Assembly (NCBI RefSeq): GCF_007421815.1 | Contig: NZ_VLNT01000002.1 | Span: 206,634 to 270,633, forward strand | From: Aeromicrobium piscarium | Lineage (GTDB): Bacteria > Actinomycetota > Actinomycetes > Propionibacteriales > Nocardioidaceae | DNA: 64,000 bases | Direction: 5' to 3' | In this document: piece by piece, positions 55,001-61,887 of the stretch | How the letters are laid out: every line of letters starts with the position of its first letter | Numbering within the stretch: the first letter of the stretch is position 1 | Program-made: the position numbers and the translations under genes | Notes under the pieces: model-generated | What the model was told of the DNA's origin: nothing | The model's database searches: none | Seen by the model: the letters and a program-made list of their open reading frames with translations, nothing else

Positions 55001-55771
55001 GTGGCTCGTCCCGAGGCACTGGTGATGTGGGAGGCGCAGTTCGGCGACTTCGTCAACGGCGCCCAGTCGGTGATCGACGAGTACATCTCCTCCGGCGAGA
55101 CCAAGTGGGGCCAGAAGTCCGGTGTGGTGCTGCTGCTGCCGCACGGCTACGAGGGTCAGGGCCCTGACCACTCGTCCGGTCGCATCGAGCGCTTCTTGCA
55201 GCTCGCCGCGAACGACGAGATGCGCATCGCCCAGCCGTCCACGCCCGCGTCGTACTTCCACCTGCTGCGCAAGCAGGCGATGGAAGCCGACCACCGTCCG
55301 CTCATCGTCTTCACGCCCAAACAGCTGCTGCGGCGCAAGGCAGCGACGAGCATGCCCGATGACTTCACCCGCGGCGAGTTCCGTCCGGTGATCGCCGATG
55401 ACGTGGTCGAGGCCTCGACCGTCGAGCGCGTGATCCTCACCTCTGGTCGTGTCGCGTACGACCTGCTCGATGAGCGCAAGAAGCGCGAGGACTCCCGCAC
55501 GGCGATCGTCCGCGTGGAGCAGCTGTACCCGCGCCCCGAGAACGAGATCCTCGCCGAGATCGCGAAGTACCCGAACGCCGCCGAGGTGCGCTGGGTGCAG
55601 GACGAGCCGGAGAACCAGGGACCGTGGCCGTACTACGCGCTGCACCTGCGCGACCTGCTCGGTCTGCCCTTCACGGTCGTCTCGCGCCCGGAGTCCAGCA
55701 CGACGGCGGTCGGCTCGCACGCGGTCCACGTCACTGAGGCGCGCGATCTGATGGACCAGGCCTTCGCCTGA
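52004..55771 (+). CDS. kgd: Multifunctional 2-oxoglutarate decarboxylase/dehydrogenase E1-E2
   Basis: A 1,255-residue actinobacterial KGD protein. The N-terminal [20 protein letters not shown] helix is followed by a Pro/Ala/Lys linker and an E2-like acyltransferase core with [19 protein letters not shown]. The ThDP E1 part has [40 protein letters not shown] and [20 protein letters not shown]. It catalyses decarboxylation and, with E3, dehydrogenation of 2-oxoglutarate, and can form 2-hydroxy-3-oxoadipate. GTG 52004 gives the canonical N-terminus. No lipoyl domain is present, as usual; GarA control is expected from the family. Confidence 0.95.
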   Translation: [1255 protein letters not shown]

Positions 55772-55787
55772 GCGGCGGGTAGCAGGC

Positions 55788-55964
55788 GTGTACTTCACCG
55801 ATCGCGGCATCGAGGAGCTCGCGTCGCGCCGGGGAGACGAGGAGGTCTCCCTGGCGTGGCTCGCGGAGCAGTTCTCGGCCTTCGTCGACCTCAACCCGGA
55901 GTTCGAGGTGCCGGTCGAGCGGCTGGCCACCTGGCTGGCCCGGCTCGACGACGAGGACGAGTGA
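55788..55964 (+). CDS. Small DUF6104-like protein
   Basis: A 58-residue protein, MYFTDRGIEELASRRGDEEV, then SLAWLAEQFSAFVDLNPEFE and an end VERLATWLARLDDEDE. It is acidic and helical with conserved Trp. This is the small protein that follows kgd in many actinobacteria (DUF6104 as I recall). GTG start 16 bases after the kgd stop, four bases between its stop and the next gene, so it is part of the kgd transcript. Function unknown. Confidence 0.75.
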   Translation: MYFTDRGIEELASRRGDEEVSLAWLAEQFSAFVDLNPEFEVPVERLATWLARLDDEDE

Positions 55965-55968
55965 TCCG

Positions 55969-56685
55969 GTGGCCTTCGAGGAGCAGCCGGTCGTGCGAGT
56001 GCTCCCCGGCGCGCTCCCGCCCAGCGACTGGTCTTCAGCGATCCCCGCGGTACGGCAGCTGCTCAACGAAGGGCTGGAGCTCGGCCCGGGAGTGACCTTC
56101 CTGGTGGGTGAGAACGGGTCGGGCAAGAGCACGCTCGTGGAAGCCGTCGCCGGCGCCTACGGCCTGTCGCCTGAGGGCGGCAGTACTCAAGGTGCCCATA
56201 CCACCCGGACCAGCGAATCGGGACTCGGTGAGGTGCTGACATTGCAGCGGGGCATCGGGGCGCCTCGGTGGGGTTTCTTCCTGCGCGCGGAGACCATGCA
56301 CGGGTGGTACACGTACAGCGAGAACCACGCGGCGCCGACGACACCGGACTATCACGCGATGAGTCACGGCGAGTCCTTCCTGGAGGTCGTCCGCACCCGA
56401 TTCACCTCGGCGGGCTTCTACGTGCTCGACGAGCCGGAGGCGGCGCTGTCGTTCTCCTCCACGCTGGCGTTGGTCGCGGCACTCGGCGAGGTCGTCCGCG
56501 AGGGCGGTCAGGTCCTCTGCGCGACCCACTCCCCCGTGCTCGCCGCCCTGTCCGGTGCCAGGATCCTGGAGGTCGGTCCCTGGGGTCTGCGTGAATCGGC
56601 GTGGCAGGATCTCGAGCTGGTGCGGCACTGGCGCGGATTCCTGGACCATCCAGATCGCTATCTTCGCCACGTGATGGTCGACTGA
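55969..56685 (+). CDS. ABC-type/SMC-like ATPase, soluble
   Basis: A 238-residue ATPase with Walker A FLVGENGSGKSTLVEAVA, a signature-like AMSHGESFLEVV, Walker B GFYVLDEPEAALSF and the switch His in CATHSPVLAAL. There is no membrane partner. The DEPE-ALS context is that of AAA_21/AAA_23-type predicted ATPases, some of which act in DNA repair or toxin systems. It is translationally close to the small protein upstream (GTG start, 4-base gap). A short YTYSENHAA insert lies between Walker A and the signature. Function unknown. Confidence 0.82.
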   Translation: MAFEEQPVVRVLPGALPPSDWSSAIPAVRQLLNEGLELGPGVTFLVGENGSGKSTLVEAVAGAYGLSPEGGSTQGAHTTRTSESGLGEVLTLQRGIGAPRWGFFLRAETMHGWYTYSENHAAPTTPDYHAMSHGESFLEVVRTRFTSAGFYVLDEPEAALSFSSTLALVAALGEVVREGGQVLCATHSPVLAALSGARILEVGPWGLRESAWQDLELVRHWRGFLDHPDRYLRHVMVD

Positions 56686-56693
56686 TACGAGCG

Positions 56694-56699
56694 TAGGGT
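56694..56699 (+). promoter_or_regulatory. Leaderless -10 box (TAGGGT)
   Basis: Six bases before the ATG at 56706. Confidence 0.6.
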
Positions 56700-56705
56700 C
56701 GGGCC

Positions 56706-57314
56706 ATGAGCACTCAACGCGAGACGGCGCGCTCGTTGATGGAGCGCCACGGCACCACCTTCGCCGAACAAGCAGGTATCACGCTGCGCGACAAGCCTTC
56801 GCCCCTGTACCGGCTGCTCGTCCTGTCCACGCTGCTCTCGGCGCGTATCGACAGCGATATCGCGGTGGCCGCGGCACGGGAGCTGAGCAGGGCCGGTTTC
56901 CGCACGCCGCGCCGGATGGCCGACGCGACCTGGCAGCAGCGGGTCGACGCTCTCGGACGGGGCCACTATCGTCGCTACGACGAGCGCACCTCGACCCAGC
57001 TCGGCGACGCGGCCCGGTTGTTGCTGGACCGCTATCGCGGGGACCTGCGCCGGCTGCGCGACGCATCCGCCGATGCTGAGGAGATCGGACGACGCTTGCA
57101 GGAGTTCCCCGGTATCGGTCCGACAGGGGCGGCGATCTTCTGCCGCGAGGCCCAAGGGATCTGGCACGAATTGGTCCCCTCGATGGATCAGAAGGTCCTG
57201 GACGGCGCGCGCGAGGCCGGCCTGCCCGACAAGCCGGAGCGGCTTGCGAAGCTCGTGGAGCCCGGCGAGCTGCCGTCTCTCGCCGCCGCCTGCGTGAGAG
57301 CCGCCCTCGCGTGA
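56706..57314 (+). CDS. Endonuclease III-like HhH-GPD protein
   Basis: A 202-residue protein of the helix-hairpin-helix base-excision glycosylase fold. SPLYRLLVLSTLLSARIDSD matches the Endo III 'L-VLSAQ--D' helix; the hairpin is LQEFPGIGPTGAAIFCREAQ; and VPSMDQKVLDGAREAGLP has an Asp at the catalytic-like place. It lacks the four-cysteine Fe-S cluster and the catalytic Lys position of Nth is not obvious, so activity is uncertain. Leaderless start fixed by TAGGGT. Confidence 0.75.
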   Translation: MSTQRETARSLMERHGTTFAEQAGITLRDKPSPLYRLLVLSTLLSARIDSDIAVAAARELSRAGFRTPRRMADATWQQRVDALGRGHYRRYDERTSTQLGDAARLLLDRYRGDLRRLRDASADAEEIGRRLQEFPGIGPTGAAIFCREAQGIWHELVPSMDQKVLDGAREAGLPDKPERLAKLVEPGELPSLAAACVRAALA

Positions 57315-57324
57315 TGCCCGCCCG

Positions 57325-57411
57325 GAGCGGTGACTTAGCCACCCCTCGCCCGCCGCGGCGGTGGGCTACGCACCTCTCGACAGGGGCTGGACGGGTGCGT
57401 AACTCACCGCC
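57325..57411. repeat. Family B repeat, copy 4
   Basis: Two forward motifs (GCGGTGACTTAGCCACCCCT near 57326; GGCGGTGGGCTACGCACCTC at 57357) and one inverse copy (GGTGCGTAACTCACCGCCC ending 57412). Lies between convergent genes, next to a family D element. Confidence 0.85.
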
Positions 57412-57424
57412 CGCGGAGCCTCCG

Positions 57425-57505
57425 CGAGTGGTGCAATCCGGCCCGCGAGTGGTGCGGATTCGCCCCTGGATCCACCAGAAGAGGGCGGATATGCACCACT
57501 CCGCC
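57425..57505. repeat. Family D repeat, copy 2
   Basis: Two forward arms (CGAGTGGTGCAATCCGGCCC at 57425 and CGAGTGGTGCGGATTCGCCC at 57446) and one inverse arm (GGGCGGATATGCACCACTCC near 57483). Same core as copy 1 at 12.1 kb. Confidence 0.85.
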
Positions 57506-57546
57506 GGGGGACCCCGCGCTCGGGAGCGGGGCCGACACAGGTGGGG

Positions 57547-58515
57547 TCAGCGGGTGAGGACGATCTTGCCGAAAAGATCGCCGTCGATGACCTTCTGCAG
57601 GCCCTGCGCGGCATCCTCCATCGCGATCTCCGCCTCGATCACCGGACGCACACCCGTGACATCGAGGAACTCCGCCAGCCGGGCGAGCTCGTCGCGCGTG
57701 CCCATGGTCGAACCGTGGACGCGCATCTGCTGGAAGAAGATCCTCGTCAGCTCGGCGGCCTTCGGCGCATCGCCTGATGTCGCACCGGCGATGACGATCG
57801 TGCCACCCGGGCGCATCGACTTGATCGAGTGCGACCAGGTCGCCGCGCCGACGGTCTCGATGACCGCGTCGACCTTCTGCGGCAGCCGGGCACCGGACTC
57901 GAAGGCCTCGTGCGCACCGAGCTCGATCGCCCGCTCGCGCTTGTCGGCATCGCGGCTCGTCGCGAAGACCCGGAAGCCGGCGGCACGTCCGAGCGCGATC
58001 GCGGCGGTCGCCACGCCACCGCCCGCACCCTGCACCAGCACCGCGTCACCCGGTCGCAGTCCCGACTGGGTGAACAGCATCCGGTAGGCGGTCAGCCAGG
58101 CGGTCGGCAGACATGCCGCTTCGGCCATCGAGAGACCCTCGGGCTTGGGCACCACGTTGCGGCGCGGCACGGCGACCCGCTCGGCGAAGGTGCCCTGGTA
58201 CCGCTCCGACAGCAGCGAGCGGCGCGGGTCGAGGGTCTCGTCATCGCGCCACGAGGGATCGGAGATCACGGCATGCACGATGACCTCGTTGCCGTCTTCG
58301 TCGAGGCCCGCGGCGTCGCAGCCCAGGATCATGGGCAGCGACTCCTCGCGCAGGCCGACACCGCGCAGGCTCCACACATCGTGATGGTTGATCGAGGCGG
58401 CCTTGACGGTCACGGTGGTCCAGCCCTCGGGCACCTCGGGCTCGGGACGGTCACCGATGACGAGGCCCTCGAGCGGGCTATCGGGGTTGATGGATCCGGC
58501 GTAGACGGCGAACAT
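57547..58515 (-). CDS. Zinc-free MDR oxidoreductase (quinone oxidoreductase type)
   Basis: A 322-residue medium-chain dehydrogenase/reductase. NADPH motif VLVQGAGGGVATAAIALGRA; TVKAASINHHDVWSLRGVGL and MILGCDAAGLDEDGNEVIVH in the catalytic half. The structural-zinc Cys cluster is absent, which places it with quinone/enoyl reductases rather than alcohol dehydrogenases. Ribosome site AGGAG lies before the ATG. It follows the malic enzyme gene by 17 bases and is likely cotranscribed; the substrate is unknown. Confidence 0.85.
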   Translation of the reverse strand: MFAVYAGSINPDSPLEGLVIGDRPEPEVPEGWTTVTVKAASINHHDVWSLRGVGLREESLPMILGCDAAGLDEDGNEVIVHAVISDPSWRDDETLDPRRSLLSERYQGTFAERVAVPRRNVVPKPEGLSMAEAACLPTAWLTAYRMLFTQSGLRPGDAVLVQGAGGGVATAAIALGRAAGFRVFATSRDADKRERAIELGAHEAFESGARLPQKVDAVIETVGAATWSHSIKSMRPGGTIVIAGATSGDAPKAAELTRIFFQQMRVHGSTMGTRDELARLAEFLDVTGVRPVIEAEIAMEDAAQGLQKVIDGDLFGKIVLTR

Positions 58516-58532
58516 GCTTCTCCTGATGTCGG

Positions 58533-59744
58533 TCAGTACGGTCGGCGGGCAAGTCCGTCGCGACGTGCCGTGTCGGTCACGGCCCGCGCCACCACCTGCG
58601 CCACCCGCGGGTCGAAGGGCGAGGGGATCACATAGTCCTCGCGCAGATCGTCGCCGACGAGGTCGGCCAGTGCCGACGCCGCGGCGAGCTTCATGCTCTC
58701 GGAGATCTCGGTGGCCCGCACGTCCAACGCGCCGCGGAAGATCCCCGGGAAGACCAGCACGTTGTTGATCTGGTTCGGGAAATCCGACCGCCCCGTCGCG
58801 ACGACACGGGCGTGCCGGCGGGCCACATCGGGATGCACCTCCGGATGCGGATTGGCCATCGCGAAGACGATCGCATTCGGCGCCATCTGCGCGACCGCAT
58901 CCTCGGGGACGGTGCCGCCGGAGACACCCACGAACACGTCAGCATCGACCAGGGCGTCCTCGATCGAGCCCGCCGACGCCCACGGCGAGCAGAACTCCGC
59001 GAGCCACCGCTTGATCTCGGTGAGATCCTCGCGCTCGGGCACGAGAACGCCGGTGCGGTCGACGACGCTGATCTTGCGGATCCCCGCGGCGCGCAGGATC
59101 TTGGCGATCGCCACGCCCGCGGCGCCGGCGCCGGAGATGACGACCTTGAGCTCGTCCAGCTCGCGGTCGGTCAAGCGGGCAGCGTTGATGAGCGCCGCGA
59201 GCGTCACCACGGCGGTGCCGTGCTGGTCGTCGTGGAAGACGGGGATGTCCAGTCGCTCGATGAGTCGCCGTTCGACCTCGAAGCACCGGGGCGCGGAGAT
59301 GTCCTCCAGATTGATGCCGCCGAACGAGGGCGCGAGCCGGGCCACCGTGTCGACGATCTCGTCGACATCGGTGGTGTCGAGGGCGATCGGGATCGCGTCG
59401 ACCCCGCCGAACTGCTTGAACAGCACGGCCTTGCCCTCCATGACCGGCATGGACGCCGGAGCGCCGATATCGCCCAGACCGAGCACCGCCGTGCCGTCGG
59501 TGACCACCGCCACCGTGTTGGACACCCAGGTGTACTCGTGTGCCAGCTCGGGGTCGGCGGCGATCGCCTCGCACACCCGCGCGACACCGGGCGTGTACGC
59601 CAGCGAGAGGTCGTCGGCGTCACGCAGCTCGACGGTGGAACCGATCGCCATCTTGCCTTGGCGATGAAGGGCGAAGACCGGATCGGTCTCGTCGGGAAGG
59701 GTCATGTCGATATCCGGGGAGGCTGAGATGTCATAGGCGACCAT
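58533..59744 (-). CDS. Malic enzyme, NAD(P)-dependent
   Basis: A 403-residue short-type malic enzyme producing pyruvate and CO2 from malate. Signatures: LSLAYTPGVARVCEAIAADP, VLGLGDIGAPASMPVMEGKA (with catalytic Lys region), GINLEDISAPRCFEVERRL, VFHDDQHGTAVVTLAALINA and the Rossmann VVISGAGAAGVAIAKILRAA. No phosphotransacetylase domain. AAGGA about nine bases before the ATG. With the ethylmalonyl-CoA pathway it would link C4 acids to pyruvate and NADPH. Confidence 0.94.
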   Translation of the reverse strand: MVAYDISASPDIDMTLPDETDPVFALHRQGKMAIGSTVELRDADDLSLAYTPGVARVCEAIAADPELAHEYTWVSNTVAVVTDGTAVLGLGDIGAPASMPVMEGKAVLFKQFGGVDAIPIALDTTDVDEIVDTVARLAPSFGGINLEDISAPRCFEVERRLIERLDIPVFHDDQHGTAVVTLAALINAARLTDRELDELKVVISGAGAAGVAIAKILRAAGIRKISVVDRTGVLVPEREDLTEIKRWLAEFCSPWASAGSIEDALVDADVFVGVSGGTVPEDAVAQMAPNAIVFAMANPHPEVHPDVARRHARVVATGRSDFPNQINNVLVFPGIFRGALDVRATEISESMKLAAASALADLVGDDLREDYVIPSPFDPRVAQVVARAVTDTARRDGLARRPY

Positions 59745-59857
59745 GCGGGTGTCCTTGAACGCGTGGGGCGGGGCGTGGAGAGGTCACCGGTCTGGCGGCC
59801 AGAAGCGGAGATGTCCGCAAGGGCGTGGGTGTGCCTCGGACAGTCTCTCACACCGGA

Positions 59858-60259
59858 TCAGGCCGGCTCGTCGCGGCTCATCGCCCGGCGTCCCGGGCCT
59901 GAGAACAGGCACGCCAACACCACCAGCGCCGCGAGCGCCAACACCGGCGAGACGCCACGGACGACATCGTCGCCGGCATCGCGAAGGTTCCAGGCCAACC
60001 CCAGCGAGATGAGCTGGGCGACCAGGACCGGCCCACGACCCCCGTGCCGGCCCCGCATCACCGCGATCGCCGCGACCGCCAGGCCACCGCCGAAGACCAG
60101 GAGCATGAGGGCGATACCGACGCCGAGGCCGACCCGTTCGGCCACGAGGTGAGTGAGGTCGAGGACGGCGAGCCCCAGCAGCGCCGTCGCCTGCACGAGG
60201 GCGATCGCCCCGGCCGCGACGAGCAGCCGACGCCCGGTCGGGTCAGCGGTGGTGGACAC
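59858..60259 (-). CDS. Four-helix membrane protein of unknown function
   Basis: A 133-residue protein with four hydrophobic segments (LLVAAGAIALVQATALLGLA; GLGVGIALMLLVFGGGLAVA; GPVLVAQLISLGLAWNLR; VSPVLALAALVVLACLFSG). The pattern is common among small actinobacterial membrane proteins annotated only as hypothetical. GTG at 60259 is fixed by TAGGCT 7 bases upstream. Stands alone between malic enzyme and whiB1. Confidence 0.75.
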   Translation of the reverse strand: MSTTADPTGRRLLVAAGAIALVQATALLGLAVLDLTHLVAERVGLGVGIALMLLVFGGGLAVAAIAVMRGRHGGRGPVLVAQLISLGLAWNLRDAGDDVVRGVSPVLALAALVVLACLFSGPGRRAMSRDEPA

Positions 60260-60266
60260 GCCACTC

Positions 60267-60272
60267 AGCCTA
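60267..60272 (-). promoter_or_regulatory. Leaderless -10 box (TAGGCT)
   Basis: Seven bases before GTG 60259. Confidence 0.55.
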
Positions 60273-60354
60273 GAGTGTGGCGCCTCGCGCGAGGGCGCCC
60301 CGACGAGACCGAAACGCGTTACAACGGGTCCCGCCGACGAGCCACCTCGACACG

Positions 60355-60379
60355 TGTGAGATAACCGACACCTCTCACA
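60355..60379 (+). promoter_or_regulatory. CRP/GlxR-like site upstream of whiB1
   Basis: TGTGAGATAACCGACA (60355-60370) resembles the TGTGA-N6-TCACA consensus and, from memory, the Cmr/CRP site in the M. tuberculosis whiB1 promoter. TGTGAG at 60355 also pairs with CTCACA at 60374-60379 as a longer inverted repeat. Located about 130 bases before whiB1. Confidence 0.45.
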
Positions 60380-60504
60380 GGCGTATCACTCTTGTCATGT
60401 ATTCGAAACCTTGCGAGAGTAGTCCTCGAATGCCGCCGGGCTGTGCGATACGAGCCTGCCTCATTCTCATCCAGAAAGCCGCCAATTTGGGAAGGAGCGT
60501 CCTC

Positions 60505-60756
60505 ATGGACTGGCGCCACCGTTCCGCCTGCCTCGACGAGGATCCCGAGCTCTTCTTCCCCATCGGAACCACCGGTCCCGCGATCATGCAGATCGAAGAG
60601 GCCAAGGTGGTCTGCCGCCGTTGCGACGTCCGCGAACTGTGCCTCCAGTGGGCACTCGAAAGCGGTCAAGACCACGGAGTGTGGGGAGGCATGAGCGAAG
60701 ACGAGCGCCGTGCACTGAAGCGTCGCAACGCACGAGCCAGGATCCGTACTGCGTGA
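60505..60756 (+). CDS. whiB1: WhiB1-type iron-sulfur regulator
   Basis: An 83-residue WhiB-like [4Fe-4S] protein that binds sigma factor and DNA and senses nitric oxide in mycobacteria. The four cluster ligands are Cys9, Cys37, Cys40 and Cys46 (MDWRHRSAC, KVVCRRCDVRELC), at the same positions as in WhiB1; the GVWGGMSEDERRALKRR turn and basic tail complete the family. ATG 60505 has GGAAGGAG nine bases upstream. Its neighbour PdtaS is conserved, here separated by an IS110 remnant. A CRP-like site lies in the leader region. Confidence 0.95.
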   Translation: MDWRHRSACLDEDPELFFPIGTTGPAIMQIEEAKVVCRRCDVRELCLQWALESGQDHGVWGGMSEDERRALKRRNARARIRTA

Positions 60757-60773
60757 CCTCACGCTAGCATGTC

Positions 60774-60805
60774 GAACCCCGGGGCCCTGATGGGCACCGG
60801 GGTTC
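60774..60805 (+). terminator. Terminator hairpin after whiB1
   Basis: GAACCCCGG (60774-60782) pairs with CCGGGGTTC (60797-60805), with an inner GCCC/GGGC pairing in the loop, followed by TTCG. Confidence 0.8.
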
Positions 60806-60867
60806 TTCGATGGTGCGACCTCTCAGGTCACCCTGACCGCGAACGCGCAGGACGCTCCTATGGATCG

Positions 60868-61861
60868 TCAAGCCCTGGCGGGGGCTGATTCAAGGATCCG
60901 GTAGAGGTCGCGAGCGATGTAGCGCTTGAGGCAGCGTTTGATCTCGCGGTTGGTCTTGCCCTCGCTAGTGCGTCGCGCCACGTAGTGGCGGGTGGCGTCG
61001 TCGTAACGGATGCGGGATAGCACGATGGTGTGCAGCGCTCGGTTGAGCTGGCGGTCGCCGTAGCGGTTGAGCCGGTGGCGGGTGGTGACCGTCCCGCTGT
61101 TGGCCGGGATTGGAGCAGCGCCGGCGAGCATTGCGAATGCGGCCTCGGAGTGGATCCGGCCCGGGGTGGGACCAGGCGCACAGGTCGCGGCCACGATCGG
61201 CCCGACGCCCGGTTGGGCGAGGAGATCGGGTCGCCAGGACCGCATGATGACCCAGATGGCCTTCTCATGCTCAGCAGCCTCATCAGCCAGCGTCCGGGCG
61301 CGGCGCGCCAGGGACGGCCGGGCGACGACGGTCGTGGCGGTCTCCACGTCCCACGCCGCGTTCAGGCGCATGGACGCGGCGGTGCGGATCGTCGCGGGGA
61401 GCTTCTGGCCGCGGAATCGCTCGCGGATCGACTCCGGTGCGGTGATGACCAGGCTGAACAGCTGCCGTTGGGCGTCGGTGGAGGCGTTGACAGCTGAACT
61501 GCGGGCAGCCAGCAGCACCGACAGCGCCTGGCGGTCCCCGCCTCCTGCCACGTGGGGTACCGAGCTTGGCCCGTGAGAGTGCTTCCCGGGCGGCGCGGAT
61601 GGCGTCGAGCGGGTCGGACTTCGCGCCGTTGCGCCGCTTGGCCCGGCCGGGTCGGTCGAGCTCGATCACGACCTCCCCACGACGCTCGAGGTGTCGGGTG
61701 AGGCCGGCGCCGTGCCCGCCGGTCCCTTCGATCGCCCACGCCCGCAGTGCTGCGTGCTGGTCGGTGAACTCCACCAGCTGGGCGTAGCCATCAATGGTGG
61801 CCTCGACGGTGATCTCATCGAGCACTCCGCCGGTCGCGGCGTCGACCACGGCCCAGCACCA
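60868..61861 (-). pseudogene. IS110-family transposase, truncated and frameshifted
   Basis: The N-terminal DEDD (RuvC-like) half is read from the start at 61861-61849 (WAVVDAATGGVLDEITVEAT, then AIEGTGGHGAGLTRHLERRG and AKRRNGAKSDPLDAIRAARE). The frame then shifts near 61552, and the C-terminal half continues (GGDRQALSVLLAARSSAVNA; DLLAQPGVGPIVAATCA; RLNRYGDRQLNRALHTIVLS). A stop codon directly before the first WAVVD and the missing beginning with the first catalytic Asp show truncation. Behind the stop, CCATAGGAGCGT resembles the end of actinobacterial IS110 elements. A decayed insertion between whiB1 and pdtaS. Confidence 0.88.
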
Positions 61862-61887
61862 TCAGGCTGCGAAGGGAACCCTCACAG

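Noticed and set aside
55969..56685. Two-gene defence system (small protein plus ATPase)
   Set aside because: The small protein is the usual partner of kgd, and the ATPase has no toxin or nuclease partner; nothing beyond proximity supports it.
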